This document shows positions 36,731-46,961 of a stretch of DNA of 64,000 nucleotides, one piece after another; position 1 is the stretch's first letter, and every line of letters starts with the position of its first letter. The translations under genes were made by a program, and so were the position numbers. Below the pieces are notes generated by a model. The model searched no databases, was not told where the DNA came from, and saw nothing but the letters and a program-made list of their open reading frames with translations. Source of the stretch: Sphingobacterium sp. SGG-5 (GTDB lineage Bacteria > Bacteroidota > Bacteroidia > Sphingobacteriales > Sphingobacteriaceae); assembly GCF_011043525.1 (NCBI RefSeq), contig NZ_JAAKGO010000011.1, forward strand, positions 24,490 to 88,489. Direction: 5' to 3'.

Positions 36731-39166
36731 ATGGAAAACAGAAGAGAATTCTTGAGGAAGGCTGGATTCTTAGCTGGATCTTTCGGTTTATGGAATGACG
36801 TCAGCAGTGCTGTGGAGGCAGCGGTATCCATCTTGCCAGAGAATGGATCAACTTATCTGGATGCAGAACATATTGTGCTATTGATGCAGGAGAATAGATC
36901 CTTTGATCACTCATTTGGAACACTCAAGGGAGTGAGAGGATTTAACGACCCCCGTGCTGTAAAGTTGCCGAATGGCAATCCGGTGTGGTTACAATCGTCG
37001 CGTGAAGGCAAGACGTTTGCTCCTTTCCGTCTCGATATCAAAAATTCAAAAGCGACCTGGACGAGCTATCTGCCCCATTCTTGGGAAAACCAGATTGGTG
37101 CTTGGAATAAGGGAAGATATGATCGGTGGTTGGATTGGAAACGGTCGGGTCATAAGGCGTATCAAAATATTCCGTTGACTTTGGGGTATTATACCCGGGA
37201 AGATATTCCATTTTACTATGCGTTTGCTGATGCGTTTACCATTTGCGACCAACATTTTTGTTCATCCTTGACCGGGACGACGACCAACCGACATTTTTTC
37301 TGGACAGGCAAGTGTACACCGGAAGACGGAGCTAAACCTTTAGTGCGCAATTCTGACGTTTATTTCAATAAGATGGCCACATGGAAAACCTTTCCCGAGC
37401 GCTTGCAGGAGCATGGTATCAGTTGGAAGGTGTATCAAAATGAGATTAGCTTACAAAATGCGGCCGGTGGTAAGGATGAAGGTTTGTTAGGTAATTTTAC
37501 AGATAATAACCTCGAATGGTTTGAGCAATACCAGGTGCGATACAAGAAAAGCCATATTGATTTTTATCGTCAGCGTTTGACTGAGCTTCCAGCTGAGATC
37601 GTGGAATTGGAAAGCCAGATACCACTGTCGGACGATCGCAATGCCCTGCAAAAGCAGCTAAAGCAAAAACGGCAACAGATCATTTCCTTTACGAGAGAAG
37701 TGGAAAACTTTAATGAAAGCAAATATGCCCAGCTGGATGCGTTTACTCAACAACTGCATCAACGTGCTTTTCAGACCAATGAGGGCGATGCTCATTATCA
37801 TCAGACCGAAACGGTATCTTACCAAGGAGAGGATATCCGCGTGCCGAAAGGAGATGTACTCTATCAGTTTCGGAAAGATGTCGAAGAGGGAAATCTTCCA
37901 ACGGTATCGTGGATTTGTGCGCCGCAATACTTCTCCGATCATCCCAGCGCACCGATGTATGGGGCTTGGTATGTTTCGGAGATACTGAATATCCTGACTA
38001 AAAATCCAGAGGTGTGGAAGAAGACGATTTTTATCCTGAATTACGACGAGAATGACGGTTATTTTGATCATGTTCCACCATTTGTTGCCCCTAAACCAGA
38101 GGATGAGTCGACTGGTAAGGTCAGTAAAGGTTTAGGAATTGTAGCTGAATATGTGACTCGAAAACAGGAGCTGGATTCCGGTTTCAGTGAAAAGAATGCA
38201 ACAGAAGGCCCCGTGGGATTAGGGTATCGCGTACCACTTATCGTGGCGTCTCCGTGGAGTAGGGGCGGATGGGTCAATTCGGAAGTGTTCGATATTACCT
38301 CTACTATACAGTTTTTGGAACATTTTGTCGAGCAAAAATTTGGTAAGCGTATTGTGGAAGATAATATATCCTCATGGCGCAGAGCCATCACCGGAGACCT
38401 GACCTCTGTTTTCCGACCTTTTGACCCCAGTGAGAAATTTTATTTTGGGGATTTTGTAGATCGGAATCAACAGATATTTGATATCAATCAAGCAAAAAAC
38501 AAGCCTCTACCGGATGGTTTTCATCCATTTTCGGATGTGGAAGTGCAGGAAATCACAACGGGAAAGACCCACCCGAAATTGCCGGTTCAGGAAAGAGGAA
38601 CAAAACCGTCCAATGCCCTGCGTTACGAATTATACGTACATCAAAAATGGCATAGCGATAAGATAGAATTGCAGTTTGCAGCTTCAAATAGATTTTTCGG
38701 TACAACAGCGTTGGGAGCCGGGTTCAATGTGTATAATATAGTACAGGAAGACGATTTCTTTCGCTCGTATACTGTTGCCTCCGGGGAAGACTTGTCAGAG
38801 ACTTGGTCTAAATCCGGGCGGTACGGTCTGCATGTATATGGTCCAAACGGTTTTCTACGGACTTTTGAAGGGGATGTCAATGAGCCGGAGGTGATTGTAC
38901 AATGTCATTATAATAAGCAAGGAAATATTTTGCTGAAATTTTTGAATTATGGAGACAAGGACGTTGTAATAGTATTGGAAGATGGGTATAATCGAATGTC
39001 TAAAAAACTGAGCGTCCGAAAGAAAAAGGAGCTACAAGTAGCTATCGATACCGGAAAGTTTTACAGATGGTACGACATTACCGTATCTGTAGGGAGCTGG
39101 AAACGGCAATTTGCCGGACGTGTGGAGAATGGTCTGACCAGTATTACAGATCCCATGATGGCTTAA
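36731..39166 (+). CDS. Phosphocholine-specific phospholipase C, Tat-exported
   Basis: 811 residues from the ATG at 36731; an ATG at 36713 would add six but lies at the edge of the terminator. The N-terminus MENRREFLRKAGFLAG is a twin-arginine signal, as in PlcC/PlcH enzymes. The phosphoesterase core has HIVLLMQENRSFDH (about 35-48), TGTTTNRHFFWTG, the Lys/Glu-rich helical insertion at about 285-325, NYDENDGYFDHV, and two C-terminal DUF756-like beta domains (about 620-800). It hydrolyses phosphatidylcholine or sphingomyelin-type lipids outside the cytoplasm. No neighbours of related function. Confidence 0.9.
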   Translation: MENRREFLRKAGFLAGSFGLWNDVSSAVEAAVSILPENGSTYLDAEHIVLLMQENRSFDHSFGTLKGVRGFNDPRAVKLPNGNPVWLQSSREGKTFAPFRLDIKNSKATWTSYLPHSWENQIGAWNKGRYDRWLDWKRSGHKAYQNIPLTLGYYTREDIPFYYAFADAFTICDQHFCSSLTGTTTNRHFFWTGKCTPEDGAKPLVRNSDVYFNKMATWKTFPERLQEHGISWKVYQNEISLQNAAGGKDEGLLGNFTDNNLEWFEQYQVRYKKSHIDFYRQRLTELPAEIVELESQIPLSDDRNALQKQLKQKRQQIISFTREVENFNESKYAQLDAFTQQLHQRAFQTNEGDAHYHQTETVSYQGEDIRVPKGDVLYQFRKDVEEGNLPTVSWICAPQYFSDHPSAPMYGAWYVSEILNILTKNPEVWKKTIFILNYDENDGYFDHVPPFVAPKPEDESTGKVSKGLGIVAEYVTRKQELDSGFSEKNATEGPVGLGYRVPLIVASPWSRGGWVNSEVFDITSTIQFLEHFVEQKFGKRIVEDNISSWRRAITGDLTSVFRPFDPSEKFYFGDFVDRNQQIFDINQAKNKPLPDGFHPFSDVEVQEITTGKTHPKLPVQERGTKPSNALRYELYVHQKWHSDKIELQFAASNRFFGTTALGAGFNVYNIVQEDDFFRSYTVASGEDLSETWSKSGRYGLHVYGPNGFLRTFEGDVNEPEVIVQCHYNKQGNILLKFLNYGDKDVVIVLEDGYNRMSKKLSVRKKKELQVAIDTGKFYRWYDITVSVGSWKRQFAGRVENGLTSITDPMMA

Positions 39167-39196
39167 GTACGAATAGGATTCTTCGTCAAAATATGG

Positions 39197-39204
39197 TACT
39201 TTTG
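39197..39204 (+). promoter_or_regulatory. -7 box (TACTTTTG) for argH
   Basis: Exact TAnnTTTG match 23 nt upstream of the argH ATG at 39228. It argues against the in-frame TTG at 39219 as the start. Confidence 0.45.
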
Positions 39205-39227
39205 TTTTCCTAAACGAGTTGTTTCAA

Positions 39228-40559
39228 ATGAAGATCTGGCAAAAAAATATAGACGTTAATTCCTTTGTTGAATCATTTACCGTTGGTCATGACCGCGAGA
39301 TGGATATGCACCTAGCTGCAGCCGATGTGCTGGGTTCGCTGGCACATACACGCATGCTGAATAGCATAGGCTTAATGACAGACCAAGATCTGGCATCCGT
39401 ACAGGGCGAGCTCAAACGTATATATCAGGAGGTTCTCGACGGCAACTTCAGCATCGAAGATAGCGTGGAAGATGTACACTCCCAAGTGGAGATGATGTTG
39501 ACACAACGTGTCGGTGAGGCAGGTAAGAAAATCCATTCGGGAAGATCCCGTAATGACCAGGTGCTTGTCGATTTGAAACTTTATTTTAGGTCGGAAATAC
39601 ACAACATCTTCAACGATACAGAAGTGCTGTTTCGACAACTGCTCCAGCTAAGCGAGCAGCATAAGAATATTCTGATGCCGGGCTATACTCATTTGCAGAT
39701 TGCAATGCCCTCTTCGTTTGGTCTTTGGTTTGGTGCTTATGCCGAGAGCTTGGTAGATGACTTGGAGTTATTGAAAGCTGCATGGCATATCTGCAATAAA
39801 AATCCCCTGGGCTCAGCCGCTGGATATGGTTCGTCCTTTCCATTGAACCGAAAGATGACAACCGAGCTGCTGGGGTTTGAAGATCTGAATTACAATGTGG
39901 TTTATGCGCAGATGGGGCGTGGTAAGACCGAGCGTATATTGGCCCAGGCCATGAGTTCTATTGCGGCTACGTTAGCGAAATTTGCCATGGACATCACTTT
40001 GTTTATCAATCAGAATTTTGGGTTTATTTCTTTTCCGGATCATCTGACGACAGGATCCAGCATCATGCCCCACAAGAAAAATCCGGATGTCTTCGAATTA
40101 ATACGCGCACGTTGCAATAAGATACAGGCATTGCCTAATGAAATTGCATTGATGACAACCAATTTGCCCGTGGGCTATCATCGTGATTTACAGCTTCTGA
40201 AAGAGAATCTACTTCCGGCTTTCCAGTCATTAAGTGATTGTTTGAAGATTGCTGCTTTTATGTTGGAACATATCACCGTTAAGGAAGATATTCTGAACGA
40301 TCCAAAATATGATTATCTATTTAGTGTGGAGGTGGTAAACAATGCTGTTTTACAGGGTGTTCCTTTCCGGGAAGCCTATCGGCAGATCGGTTTAGATATT
40401 GCAAATGGAACATTCCAGCCGTCTAAAGAAGTACATCATACCCATGAAGGTAGTATCGGCAATCTGTGTAACGATCAGATCGAGAAGATGTTTGCAACGG
40501 TCAAATCCGGCTTTCGCTTTGAAAGGGTAAAACAGGCTTTGGAAGACTTGCTACGGTAG
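39228..40559 (+). CDS. argH: Argininosuccinate lyase
   Basis: 443 residues from the ATG at 39228; the TTG three codons earlier is less likely. It cleaves argininosuccinate to arginine and fumarate in the last step of arginine synthesis. The fumarase-superfamily signature GSSIMPHKKNPD is near residue 275-286; SGRSRNDQV and MPGYTHLQIAMP are also typical. It stands alone, without other arg genes, and is convergent with the regulator at 40576. Confidence 0.96.
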   Translation: MKIWQKNIDVNSFVESFTVGHDREMDMHLAAADVLGSLAHTRMLNSIGLMTDQDLASVQGELKRIYQEVLDGNFSIEDSVEDVHSQVEMMLTQRVGEAGKKIHSGRSRNDQVLVDLKLYFRSEIHNIFNDTEVLFRQLLQLSEQHKNILMPGYTHLQIAMPSSFGLWFGAYAESLVDDLELLKAAWHICNKNPLGSAAGYGSSFPLNRKMTTELLGFEDLNYNVVYAQMGRGKTERILAQAMSSIAATLAKFAMDITLFINQNFGFISFPDHLTTGSSIMPHKKNPDVFELIRARCNKIQALPNEIALMTTNLPVGYHRDLQLLKENLLPAFQSLSDCLKIAAFMLEHITVKEDILNDPKYDYLFSVEVVNNAVLQGVPFREAYRQIGLDIANGTFQPSKEVHHTHEGSIGNLCNDQIEKMFATVKSGFRFERVKQALEDLLR

Positions 40560-40575
40560 CGGAAACTTTCTTCTT

Positions 40576-43497
40576 CTATTCCTCGTTAACAATATTGTAT
40601 AGATAATCGAAGAGATTCGTATTAGCCGAAACATTGAGCTTCTTTCGTAATCGATAGCGGCTTACCTCGACAGCTCTTATGGTGATACTCATTAATTGGG
40701 CAATCTCTTTAGATGATAGATTCATTTTGATGTAAGCACATATTTTGAGATCATTAGCGCTGAGATTAGGGAATTTATCTTTTAGTTTGCTTAGAAAATC
40801 AGAGTGTATACTGTCAAAATGTATTGAGAATTGTTTCCAGTCCGCATCTCCTTTTTCAGCATTATTTAGCAACTTTATCACTTTTTTGATTTCATGCGAC
40901 TGTTTGTTTTCTGGAGCTAAGTCGATAATAGGGAGGAGTTCCTTTTTTATTTTGGAAAGCAGTTTGTTTTTCTTAATGAGGTGCATGCTTGTCGTGGCCA
41001 GCTCTTTATTTTTAAAGCTAACTTCAGATTCCAGCTTTTCATTTTTTAATCGAACAATTTCGTTTTCGCTGTACTCGATTTCTTGTTGATGTTTGTTTTC
41101 AAGATCTTCCCGCTCTCGTTCGTGCTTCCTCTTCTGTCTGAGGATAAGTAAAGCGATAAAGCCTGCCAGCACTAGGGTGTACAGCAAGTAGATCCAATAG
41201 GTTTCATACCAAGCGGGTTTAATTGTGAAAGGATAAGAGACTTCATTGGATTCACTGCCGAGATTATTTCGTGATTTTACTTTAAATACATAATTTCCTT
41301 TTGGAATATTGGTGTAATATTTTTCGCTTTTTGAACTCCATTCCGACCACTCCTTGTCAAAACCAACGAGTTGATAGCTAAATTCTATTTTCTTTTGTTG
41401 TTCGAATAGTGTCGACGAGTATTCGAAATAGAGCGAATTTAAGGCTTTTGGTAATGCTATTTCATGATCACCATCGTTTGTATTGGCCAGAACACTTTCT
41501 TTCACTTGGTATCCACCATATAGTATACTGTCTTTTTCTCCACTTGCTTTTACCAGGGAAAGAATGGTGTTTAAAGGTTTTATATTGTCCAGATAGTTCT
41601 GATAGTTGATATGTATAAGTCCTTTTTTTGCTCCAATAAATACATTTTGACGATTAAAATGATAGATGTTCTCAAAGCCGGCGACAACTTGCCCGTTAAG
41701 TTCCGGAAAATGTACAATATTATAATCCTTATCGGGTGCTTTCGTGTGAAAATCAACCACACCTACATTTTTATTGCTAATAAACCATATGTTTCCTTCC
41801 CTGTCCTCATTAAGATAATGGTAGGGGTATTCACCTAAGATAGGGTAAAGCTTTCCTGAAGGTTCGAACTTGTCTGTAGCAGGATTAAACTCATAAACTC
41901 CCTTTTGTGTAGCAACCACGATCTTATTTTTAATCTTGGCAATCTGGTTGCCCAGCGTCGAAGGTAAGCCATCTTTTACCGTATATAGCTTCAGCTGGCT
42001 AACGTTTTTTTTGTCTGGAGCAAGTTCAATTTTGTACACGCCCCGATAGGGATGAGAAGCCCAGAGAACAGGGTCGTCATATATCAAAAAGCGGATAGAC
42101 TCATTGAGTCCAGCAATTTGATTACGAACTTTAAATGTTCCGTTGTTGTAGGTTAGAAGCCCGAGTCCCTGATAGGTGCCTGTAATTATATCTGACGACG
42201 ATTCGGTCTGTGATAACGGAACGGATAGCCAGGTTCCCGGAGAATGATATAGAGGGATCGCTGCCTTTTCGTCGACTAATAACGCTCCCTCTTCATGACC
42301 CGCAATAATATGTTGATTAATTAGATTGAGGTTCCAGGTCTGCCCTGCGGTTCCGGGGATTTCCTTAAAGCCTCTCTTTGAATAACTTAAATCAGATGCT
42401 TTACTATCCAAATAATTATAAAATACGCCGTTAGAAGTGCCTACGTAGAGTTTGTTATGATGGATTAGGGTCGAATATGCACTGGTTTGTTTATCTTTAT
42501 CTGGATATATATATCGTATAGCATTGTTAAATGCGATGAAATTGATACCATCATCCAGTCCAAGCCAAAGATTTTTATTCCGGTCCATGAATATAGACCG
42601 AAGTTTATTTTTGTATAAGCCTTCCTCCGATGAAAACTGTTGGATGATTTCTCCTTGTTTATTGATAATATAACATCCAGCAGATGAAGTAGCCAGGGCA
42701 TAACGATTATCATTGACCGCAATGGCATCATATAGCCGATGCTCTTTGAAAGTTTCGTCATACCGGCCTGTTTTCTTTACAAGGAAGTCTCTACCCATTA
42801 AATATATTCCACTTTTGAAGGTCGTCACCAATAGAGTGTCCAATGCGTAGTGTAATATAGATGTAACAATATCGTTGTTGGATGGAGCGATGTATGGAGT
42901 AGATTCCCATTTTCCACTGTTGAAGGTCAATAATCCATTTCCTGTATCTTGGGCATACAGCTTACCATTGGCCTCCCCCATAAATTCCCATAACTTGTGA
43001 GGAATGTAGACTTTTATCTTGTCGTCTTTCAGATGAAATATCTTGTCGGTTGTTCGGAAGAAGACTTCATTCTTAAGAATAACAATATCCCATATATCCG
43101 AAAAATTACGCGCTTGCTCGGGTATTAGCTTTTTGAGTGATACAAATTTTAAAGTTCCATTTATATCCGGAATAAAGTAACCAATTTCATCTTGTGCGCC
43201 GACGTATATTTTACCTTCTGACGATATTTTTATCGATCGGACAATCGTTTTATGAGGTAGGGGATGTAATTTCCAATGCCTTCCATCGAACGTTAATAAA
43301 CCTTCATTGTTTGCAAAGTACATAATCCCTTGATTATCTTGGTCCATATCCCAATTTTGGGTACCTCCTTTATAATCGAAAGTTTCGTAAGTACTTATAT
43401 CTGGAATGCCAATAGGATTTTGCGCGGATAGATTGATGTTTAACGTCGTAAGGAAAAGCAGATAAAAGTATTTCATTGTCCACAAAAAGGTTTTCAT
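40576..43497 (-). CDS. Membrane one-component regulator: propeller, triple-tyrosine domain, LuxR HTH
   Basis: 973 residues. A signal peptide leads into a long periplasmic beta-propeller (about 30-640; repeats such as GKIYVGAQDEIGYF and KLYVGTSNGVFYN), a Y_Y_Y (triple-tyrosine) domain at about 690-755 (FSYQLVGFDKEWSEWS, NYVFKVKSRNN) and one TM helix at about 770-790 (YWIYLLYTLVLAGFIALLIL). A cytoplasmic coiled coil (about 795-870) and a C-terminal LuxR-type HTH (about 915-965, LSSKEIAQLMSITIRAVEVSRYRLR) follow. There is no histidine kinase or receiver domain. It is divergent from the SusC gene at 43826 and likely senses its oligosaccharide. An in-frame ATG at 43476 is an alternative start. Confidence 0.88.
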   Translation of the reverse strand: MKTFLWTMKYFYLLFLTTLNINLSAQNPIGIPDISTYETFDYKGGTQNWDMDQDNQGIMYFANNEGLLTFDGRHWKLHPLPHKTIVRSIKISSEGKIYVGAQDEIGYFIPDINGTLKFVSLKKLIPEQARNFSDIWDIVILKNEVFFRTTDKIFHLKDDKIKVYIPHKLWEFMGEANGKLYAQDTGNGLLTFNSGKWESTPYIAPSNNDIVTSILHYALDTLLVTTFKSGIYLMGRDFLVKKTGRYDETFKEHRLYDAIAVNDNRYALATSSAGCYIINKQGEIIQQFSSEEGLYKNKLRSIFMDRNKNLWLGLDDGINFIAFNNAIRYIYPDKDKQTSAYSTLIHHNKLYVGTSNGVFYNYLDSKASDLSYSKRGFKEIPGTAGQTWNLNLINQHIIAGHEEGALLVDEKAAIPLYHSPGTWLSVPLSQTESSSDIITGTYQGLGLLTYNNGTFKVRNQIAGLNESIRFLIYDDPVLWASHPYRGVYKIELAPDKKNVSQLKLYTVKDGLPSTLGNQIAKIKNKIVVATQKGVYEFNPATDKFEPSGKLYPILGEYPYHYLNEDREGNIWFISNKNVGVVDFHTKAPDKDYNIVHFPELNGQVVAGFENIYHFNRQNVFIGAKKGLIHINYQNYLDNIKPLNTILSLVKASGEKDSILYGGYQVKESVLANTNDGDHEIALPKALNSLYFEYSSTLFEQQKKIEFSYQLVGFDKEWSEWSSKSEKYYTNIPKGNYVFKVKSRNNLGSESNEVSYPFTIKPAWYETYWIYLLYTLVLAGFIALLILRQKRKHEREREDLENKHQQEIEYSENEIVRLKNEKLESEVSFKNKELATTSMHLIKKNKLLSKIKKELLPIIDLAPENKQSHEIKKVIKLLNNAEKGDADWKQFSIHFDSIHSDFLSKLKDKFPNLSANDLKICAYIKMNLSSKEIAQLMSITIRAVEVSRYRLRKKLNVSANTNLFDYLYNIVNEE

Positions 43498-43825
43498 AAA
43501 GCTAGTTCAATCATAAAGAAAGCAAAATTTATAGTATGTAGCAACATTTAATCATTAAAATCGACACAAAAAAAGGAGTACGTTTAATTTTATCTACCTG
43601 TTAAGGTTGTGTTTTTACATTCTATATATCTGATTTAAAGTGATTTAATTTTTTATTGTAGTGGTTTTGTATGGGTGTTTTTAATTCTGTGTTGTGTTTT
43701 TGTGCAGGGGAAAAATAGTAATAGATGATAGGATGTATGATATATTTGCTCTTGTTGTTAATGAACGCGATAACAGCTGCTTTATTGGCGACACCAATTT
43801 ATAAACAAATAACCACTTATAATAA
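43498..43825. other. 328-bp divergent spacer between regulator and PUL2
   Basis: AT-rich intergenic region with no credible gene. It should hold the promoters of both the regulator and the susC operon and the binding site of the LuxR-type domain. Apart from the TATATTTG box at 43741 I see no clear palindrome. Confidence 0.6.
43741..43748 (+). promoter_or_regulatory. -7 box (TATATTTG) for PUL2 susC
   Basis: Exact TAnnTTTG match, 77 nt upstream of the susC ATG. No -33 TTTG at the usual distance, as often seen for activator-dependent promoters. Confidence 0.4.
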
Positions 43826-46800
43826 ATGAAGAAAATAAAATTAATATTGGTTTGCTGTGTGTTGCTTTGCATCTTTCAAAGTTCCATCGCTCAGAGGTTG
43901 CAGATTTCGGGATCTGTAAGAAGCGCTGTCGACGGGGTGCCTATGTCAGGCGTGTCTATATCTGTAAAAGGAGAGACCATAGTTTCCGCCTCAACAGATG
44001 CCCAAGGTAGATATCGCCTTGAAATATCCGGTCCATCAACTTTAACGTTTTCTTTTATAGGATATAAGACAAGCGAGCTGTCCGTCGGGACATCTGGTGT
44101 ATATCATGTTATAATGGAGGAGGAGGTCAATGTGTTAGATGAGGTGGTTGCGATAGGTTACGGAACCGTTCGCAGAAGTGATCTGACCGGTGCCGTAGCA
44201 TCCGTGAAAGCCGAAGATTTGAAAAAGACACCAGCCGCCAACTTAGACCAGGCATTGCAAGGAAGAGCAGCAGGCGTAACCGTCAATGCGAATAGTGGTC
44301 AACCTGGTGCTCCGGCGGTCGTCCGTATCCGCGGAATTGGCACAGTAAACGATAGTTCGCCCATATACGTAGTGGATGGGGTGATCCTTAGTGATATTTC
44401 TTTTTTGAGTCCGAATGATATTGAGACCACAGAAATTCTAAAAGATGCCTCGGCAACTGCAATTTACGGTTCTAGGGGTGCGAATGGTGTTATTCTGGTG
44501 ACGACGAAGAAAGGTAGATCCGGTCGTACCAACATTTCGTTCGACAGCTACTTCGGTTTACAAAATCGTTGGAATCAGCTTGATCTGATGAAGAGCAAAG
44601 AATTTGCGGAAAAGATTATCGAATTGGATGGTGTCAAATCTCAACAGAATTATTACGAGGAATACGGCTTCAACAGATGGCTGGCAGCCTACCGCTTGGG
44701 AAACTCTCCCTACTATCCAGTTATCCGGTCGTCTGCAAATCCGGATGGGGTAAATTATGCGGGGATTGAAACCGATTGGCAGGATGCTGTTTTTCATAAA
44801 AATGCACCCATACAAAGCTATTACCTGTCTGTAGATGGCGGAAGTGAGAAAAGTAATTATGCCATGAGCAGTAGTTATTTCAATCAAGATGGGACTATTA
44901 TCGGGTCTAACTTTGAACGGCTGACCCTTCGGTTTAATTCCAATCATCAGTTGAAAGATTGGTTGACAGTCGGTCAGAACCTTACTTTTTCTTCCTCAGA
45001 AGGACGTAATGCGATGAACAATAACGCAAGTCCCGGAGCCTCTGTCTTATCGGCCGCTTTAGCTATGGCGCCGTGGGATCCTACCCATTATCCGCGGGGT
45101 GCCGCAAATAGCGCTGACAAAGATCTGAGCGGGCAGATCAGCGCTTCATCTAATTTTAGGAATGTAACAAATCCTTTTTCTATGGTAAGTAACTCTTATC
45201 CGTCGGATAAGAACGAACGTTGGGTAGGGGATGTCTATGTCGAGCTCAAACCTTTTGCCGGTCTGAGCTTGCGGTCCAGTGTCAGTATGGACATGAATAA
45301 CAATAGAAATCGTTTGTTTAAGGCAGCTTATGAGTATTCAAGCTACGACAAAATGGATAAGAACTTTTTGTCGAGCAGCATGTCACGCTCGGCAATGTTG
45401 CGCTACGAAAATATCCTTACCTATTCCAGGGAGATCGATAAACATAGTTTTTCTGTTATGGGCGGTCAGGTTACGGAGCAATACAGCTATTATAGCACGG
45501 GTGGAGCAGGAGCAGCTATATTGAATCCTGTTCCCACTAACTGGTATCTCGCACAGACCACGGAAGATCGCACCTTTTCTTCGGATAATGTCGCTCGGAC
45601 ACGGATGTTCTCACTCCTGGGGCGCCTGCAATATGCTTACGATAATAAATATTTAGCAACCTTCAATTTTCGGGCCGACGGATCCAGTAAATTCCAGGAA
45701 AACCTCTGGGGATACTTTCCGTCGACAGCGTTAGCGTGGCGGATCAGTGAGGAAGACTGGATGAAAGACGCGACGTTTTTCAATGACTTAAAACTGCGTG
45801 TGGGCTACGGTCAGATTGGAAACGAAAAAATCAGTGCCGATAATTTTGTGTTAAAAATGTTTAATGAGGGACCATCGTTCGTTGGTTATGTCTTTGGAAG
45901 AGACCAGCAACTGGTCAATGGGGCTACCATATTAACGTATGTCAATCAAGGAGGCAAGTGGGAACGGACGGAACAGTACAACTTCGGGGTAGACTTTGAT
46001 ATGTATCAAAGAAAATTTTCGGGGATAGTGGATCTTTTTGTACGTCATACAAAAGACATGTTGTTGAGTGTGAAGGCACCGGCCCACGTCGGAAATAGGT
46101 ATGATCCCGTTGCTAACGTAGGAACGGTAGAGAATAAAGGGATAGAACTAACTTTGACCTACAGGGATAGCAAGACGGTGGCTGATAAGGCCTTGAATTA
46201 TAATATTACGGGAAATGTATCCTTTATCAAAAATGAGCTTACCTCACTGAATGGCGGTCAGCGGGTATTCGGAACGTATACGTTGAGTGATGAAGGATTG
46301 CCATTGTTTTCGTTGTGGGGTTATAAATACGAGAGAATATACCAATCTGATATAGAAGCTTTGTCTCATCTCACCGGATATTTGGAAAATGAGATCGCTT
46401 ATCATGCGGGAGATGCCCGATATACGGACATCAACGATGATGGCCTCATCGATGATAAAGATCAAACTAAAATTGGCAACCCTTTCCCTTGGCTCACCTA
46501 CGGGTTAAACGTAGGTGCTAGCTGGGGGAGTTTTGATGCACAGGTATTTTTGCAGGGAATTCATGGCAATCAGGTGTTTAATGCAGCCCGCTTCCGTACG
46601 GAGGGAACAGGTGCCGATGCAACCTTAAGTACGACGATGCGGAATGCCTGGCATAAAGACAATAATCCGAACGGAGATATCCCCAATCCATATAGTGCAG
46701 TAAACGGCTTTGCTTCGAGCCGTTTGGTAGAGAGCGGTTCTTATTTGCGGTTAAAAAATGTGCAGATTGGTTATACGCTCCCTGCGACTATCAAGGGGTT

Positions 46801-46948
46801 GAACAGATGCCGTATTTATCTGGCGGGAAATAACTTATTGACCCTGACAAAATATAGCGGTTACGATCCGGAAATCGGTAGCGGCGTAGATTTTGGAAAC
46901 TACCCGCAGTCCAGGACGATTATGATCGGTGCGAATATTAATTTCTAA
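43826..46948 (+). CDS. SusC/RagA family TonB-dependent transporter (no STN domain)
   Basis: 1040 residues. A signal peptide (LILVCCVLLCIFQSSIAQ) is followed directly by a carboxypeptidase-regulatory-like domain (about 25-105; QISGSVRSAVDGVPMSGVSISVKG), the plug (VVAIGYGTVRRSDLTGAV, IYVVDGVILSD, EILKDASATAIYGSRGANGVILV) and the barrel ending in NINF. It has no STN domain, in line with control by the neighbouring one-component regulator rather than an ECF factor. It imports oligosaccharides handed over by SusD. Confidence 0.96.
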   Translation: MKKIKLILVCCVLLCIFQSSIAQRLQISGSVRSAVDGVPMSGVSISVKGETIVSASTDAQGRYRLEISGPSTLTFSFIGYKTSELSVGTSGVYHVIMEEEVNVLDEVVAIGYGTVRRSDLTGAVASVKAEDLKKTPAANLDQALQGRAAGVTVNANSGQPGAPAVVRIRGIGTVNDSSPIYVVDGVILSDISFLSPNDIETTEILKDASATAIYGSRGANGVILVTTKKGRSGRTNISFDSYFGLQNRWNQLDLMKSKEFAEKIIELDGVKSQQNYYEEYGFNRWLAAYRLGNSPYYPVIRSSANPDGVNYAGIETDWQDAVFHKNAPIQSYYLSVDGGSEKSNYAMSSSYFNQDGTIIGSNFERLTLRFNSNHQLKDWLTVGQNLTFSSSEGRNAMNNNASPGASVLSAALAMAPWDPTHYPRGAANSADKDLSGQISASSNFRNVTNPFSMVSNSYPSDKNERWVGDVYVELKPFAGLSLRSSVSMDMNNNRNRLFKAAYEYSSYDKMDKNFLSSSMSRSAMLRYENILTYSREIDKHSFSVMGGQVTEQYSYYSTGGAGAAILNPVPTNWYLAQTTEDRTFSSDNVARTRMFSLLGRLQYAYDNKYLATFNFRADGSSKFQENLWGYFPSTALAWRISEEDWMKDATFFNDLKLRVGYGQIGNEKISADNFVLKMFNEGPSFVGYVFGRDQQLVNGATILTYVNQGGKWERTEQYNFGVDFDMYQRKFSGIVDLFVRHTKDMLLSVKAPAHVGNRYDPVANVGTVENKGIELTLTYRDSKTVADKALNYNITGNVSFIKNELTSLNGGQRVFGTYTLSDEGLPLFSLWGYKYERIYQSDIEALSHLTGYLENEIAYHAGDARYTDINDDGLIDDKDQTKIGNPFPWLTYGLNVGASWGSFDAQVFLQGIHGNQVFNAARFRTEGTGADATLSTTMRNAWHKDNNPNGDIPNPYSAVNGFASSRLVESGSYLRLKNVQIGYTLPATIKGLNRCRIYLAGNNLLTLTKYSGYDPEIGSGVDFGNYPQSRTIMIGANINF

Positions 46949-46961
46949 ATCACGGTAGTAT

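Noticed and set aside
44558..44947. 129-codon minus-strand frame opposite the PUL2 susC
   Set aside because: Shadow frame; no signal peptide, motif or promoter.
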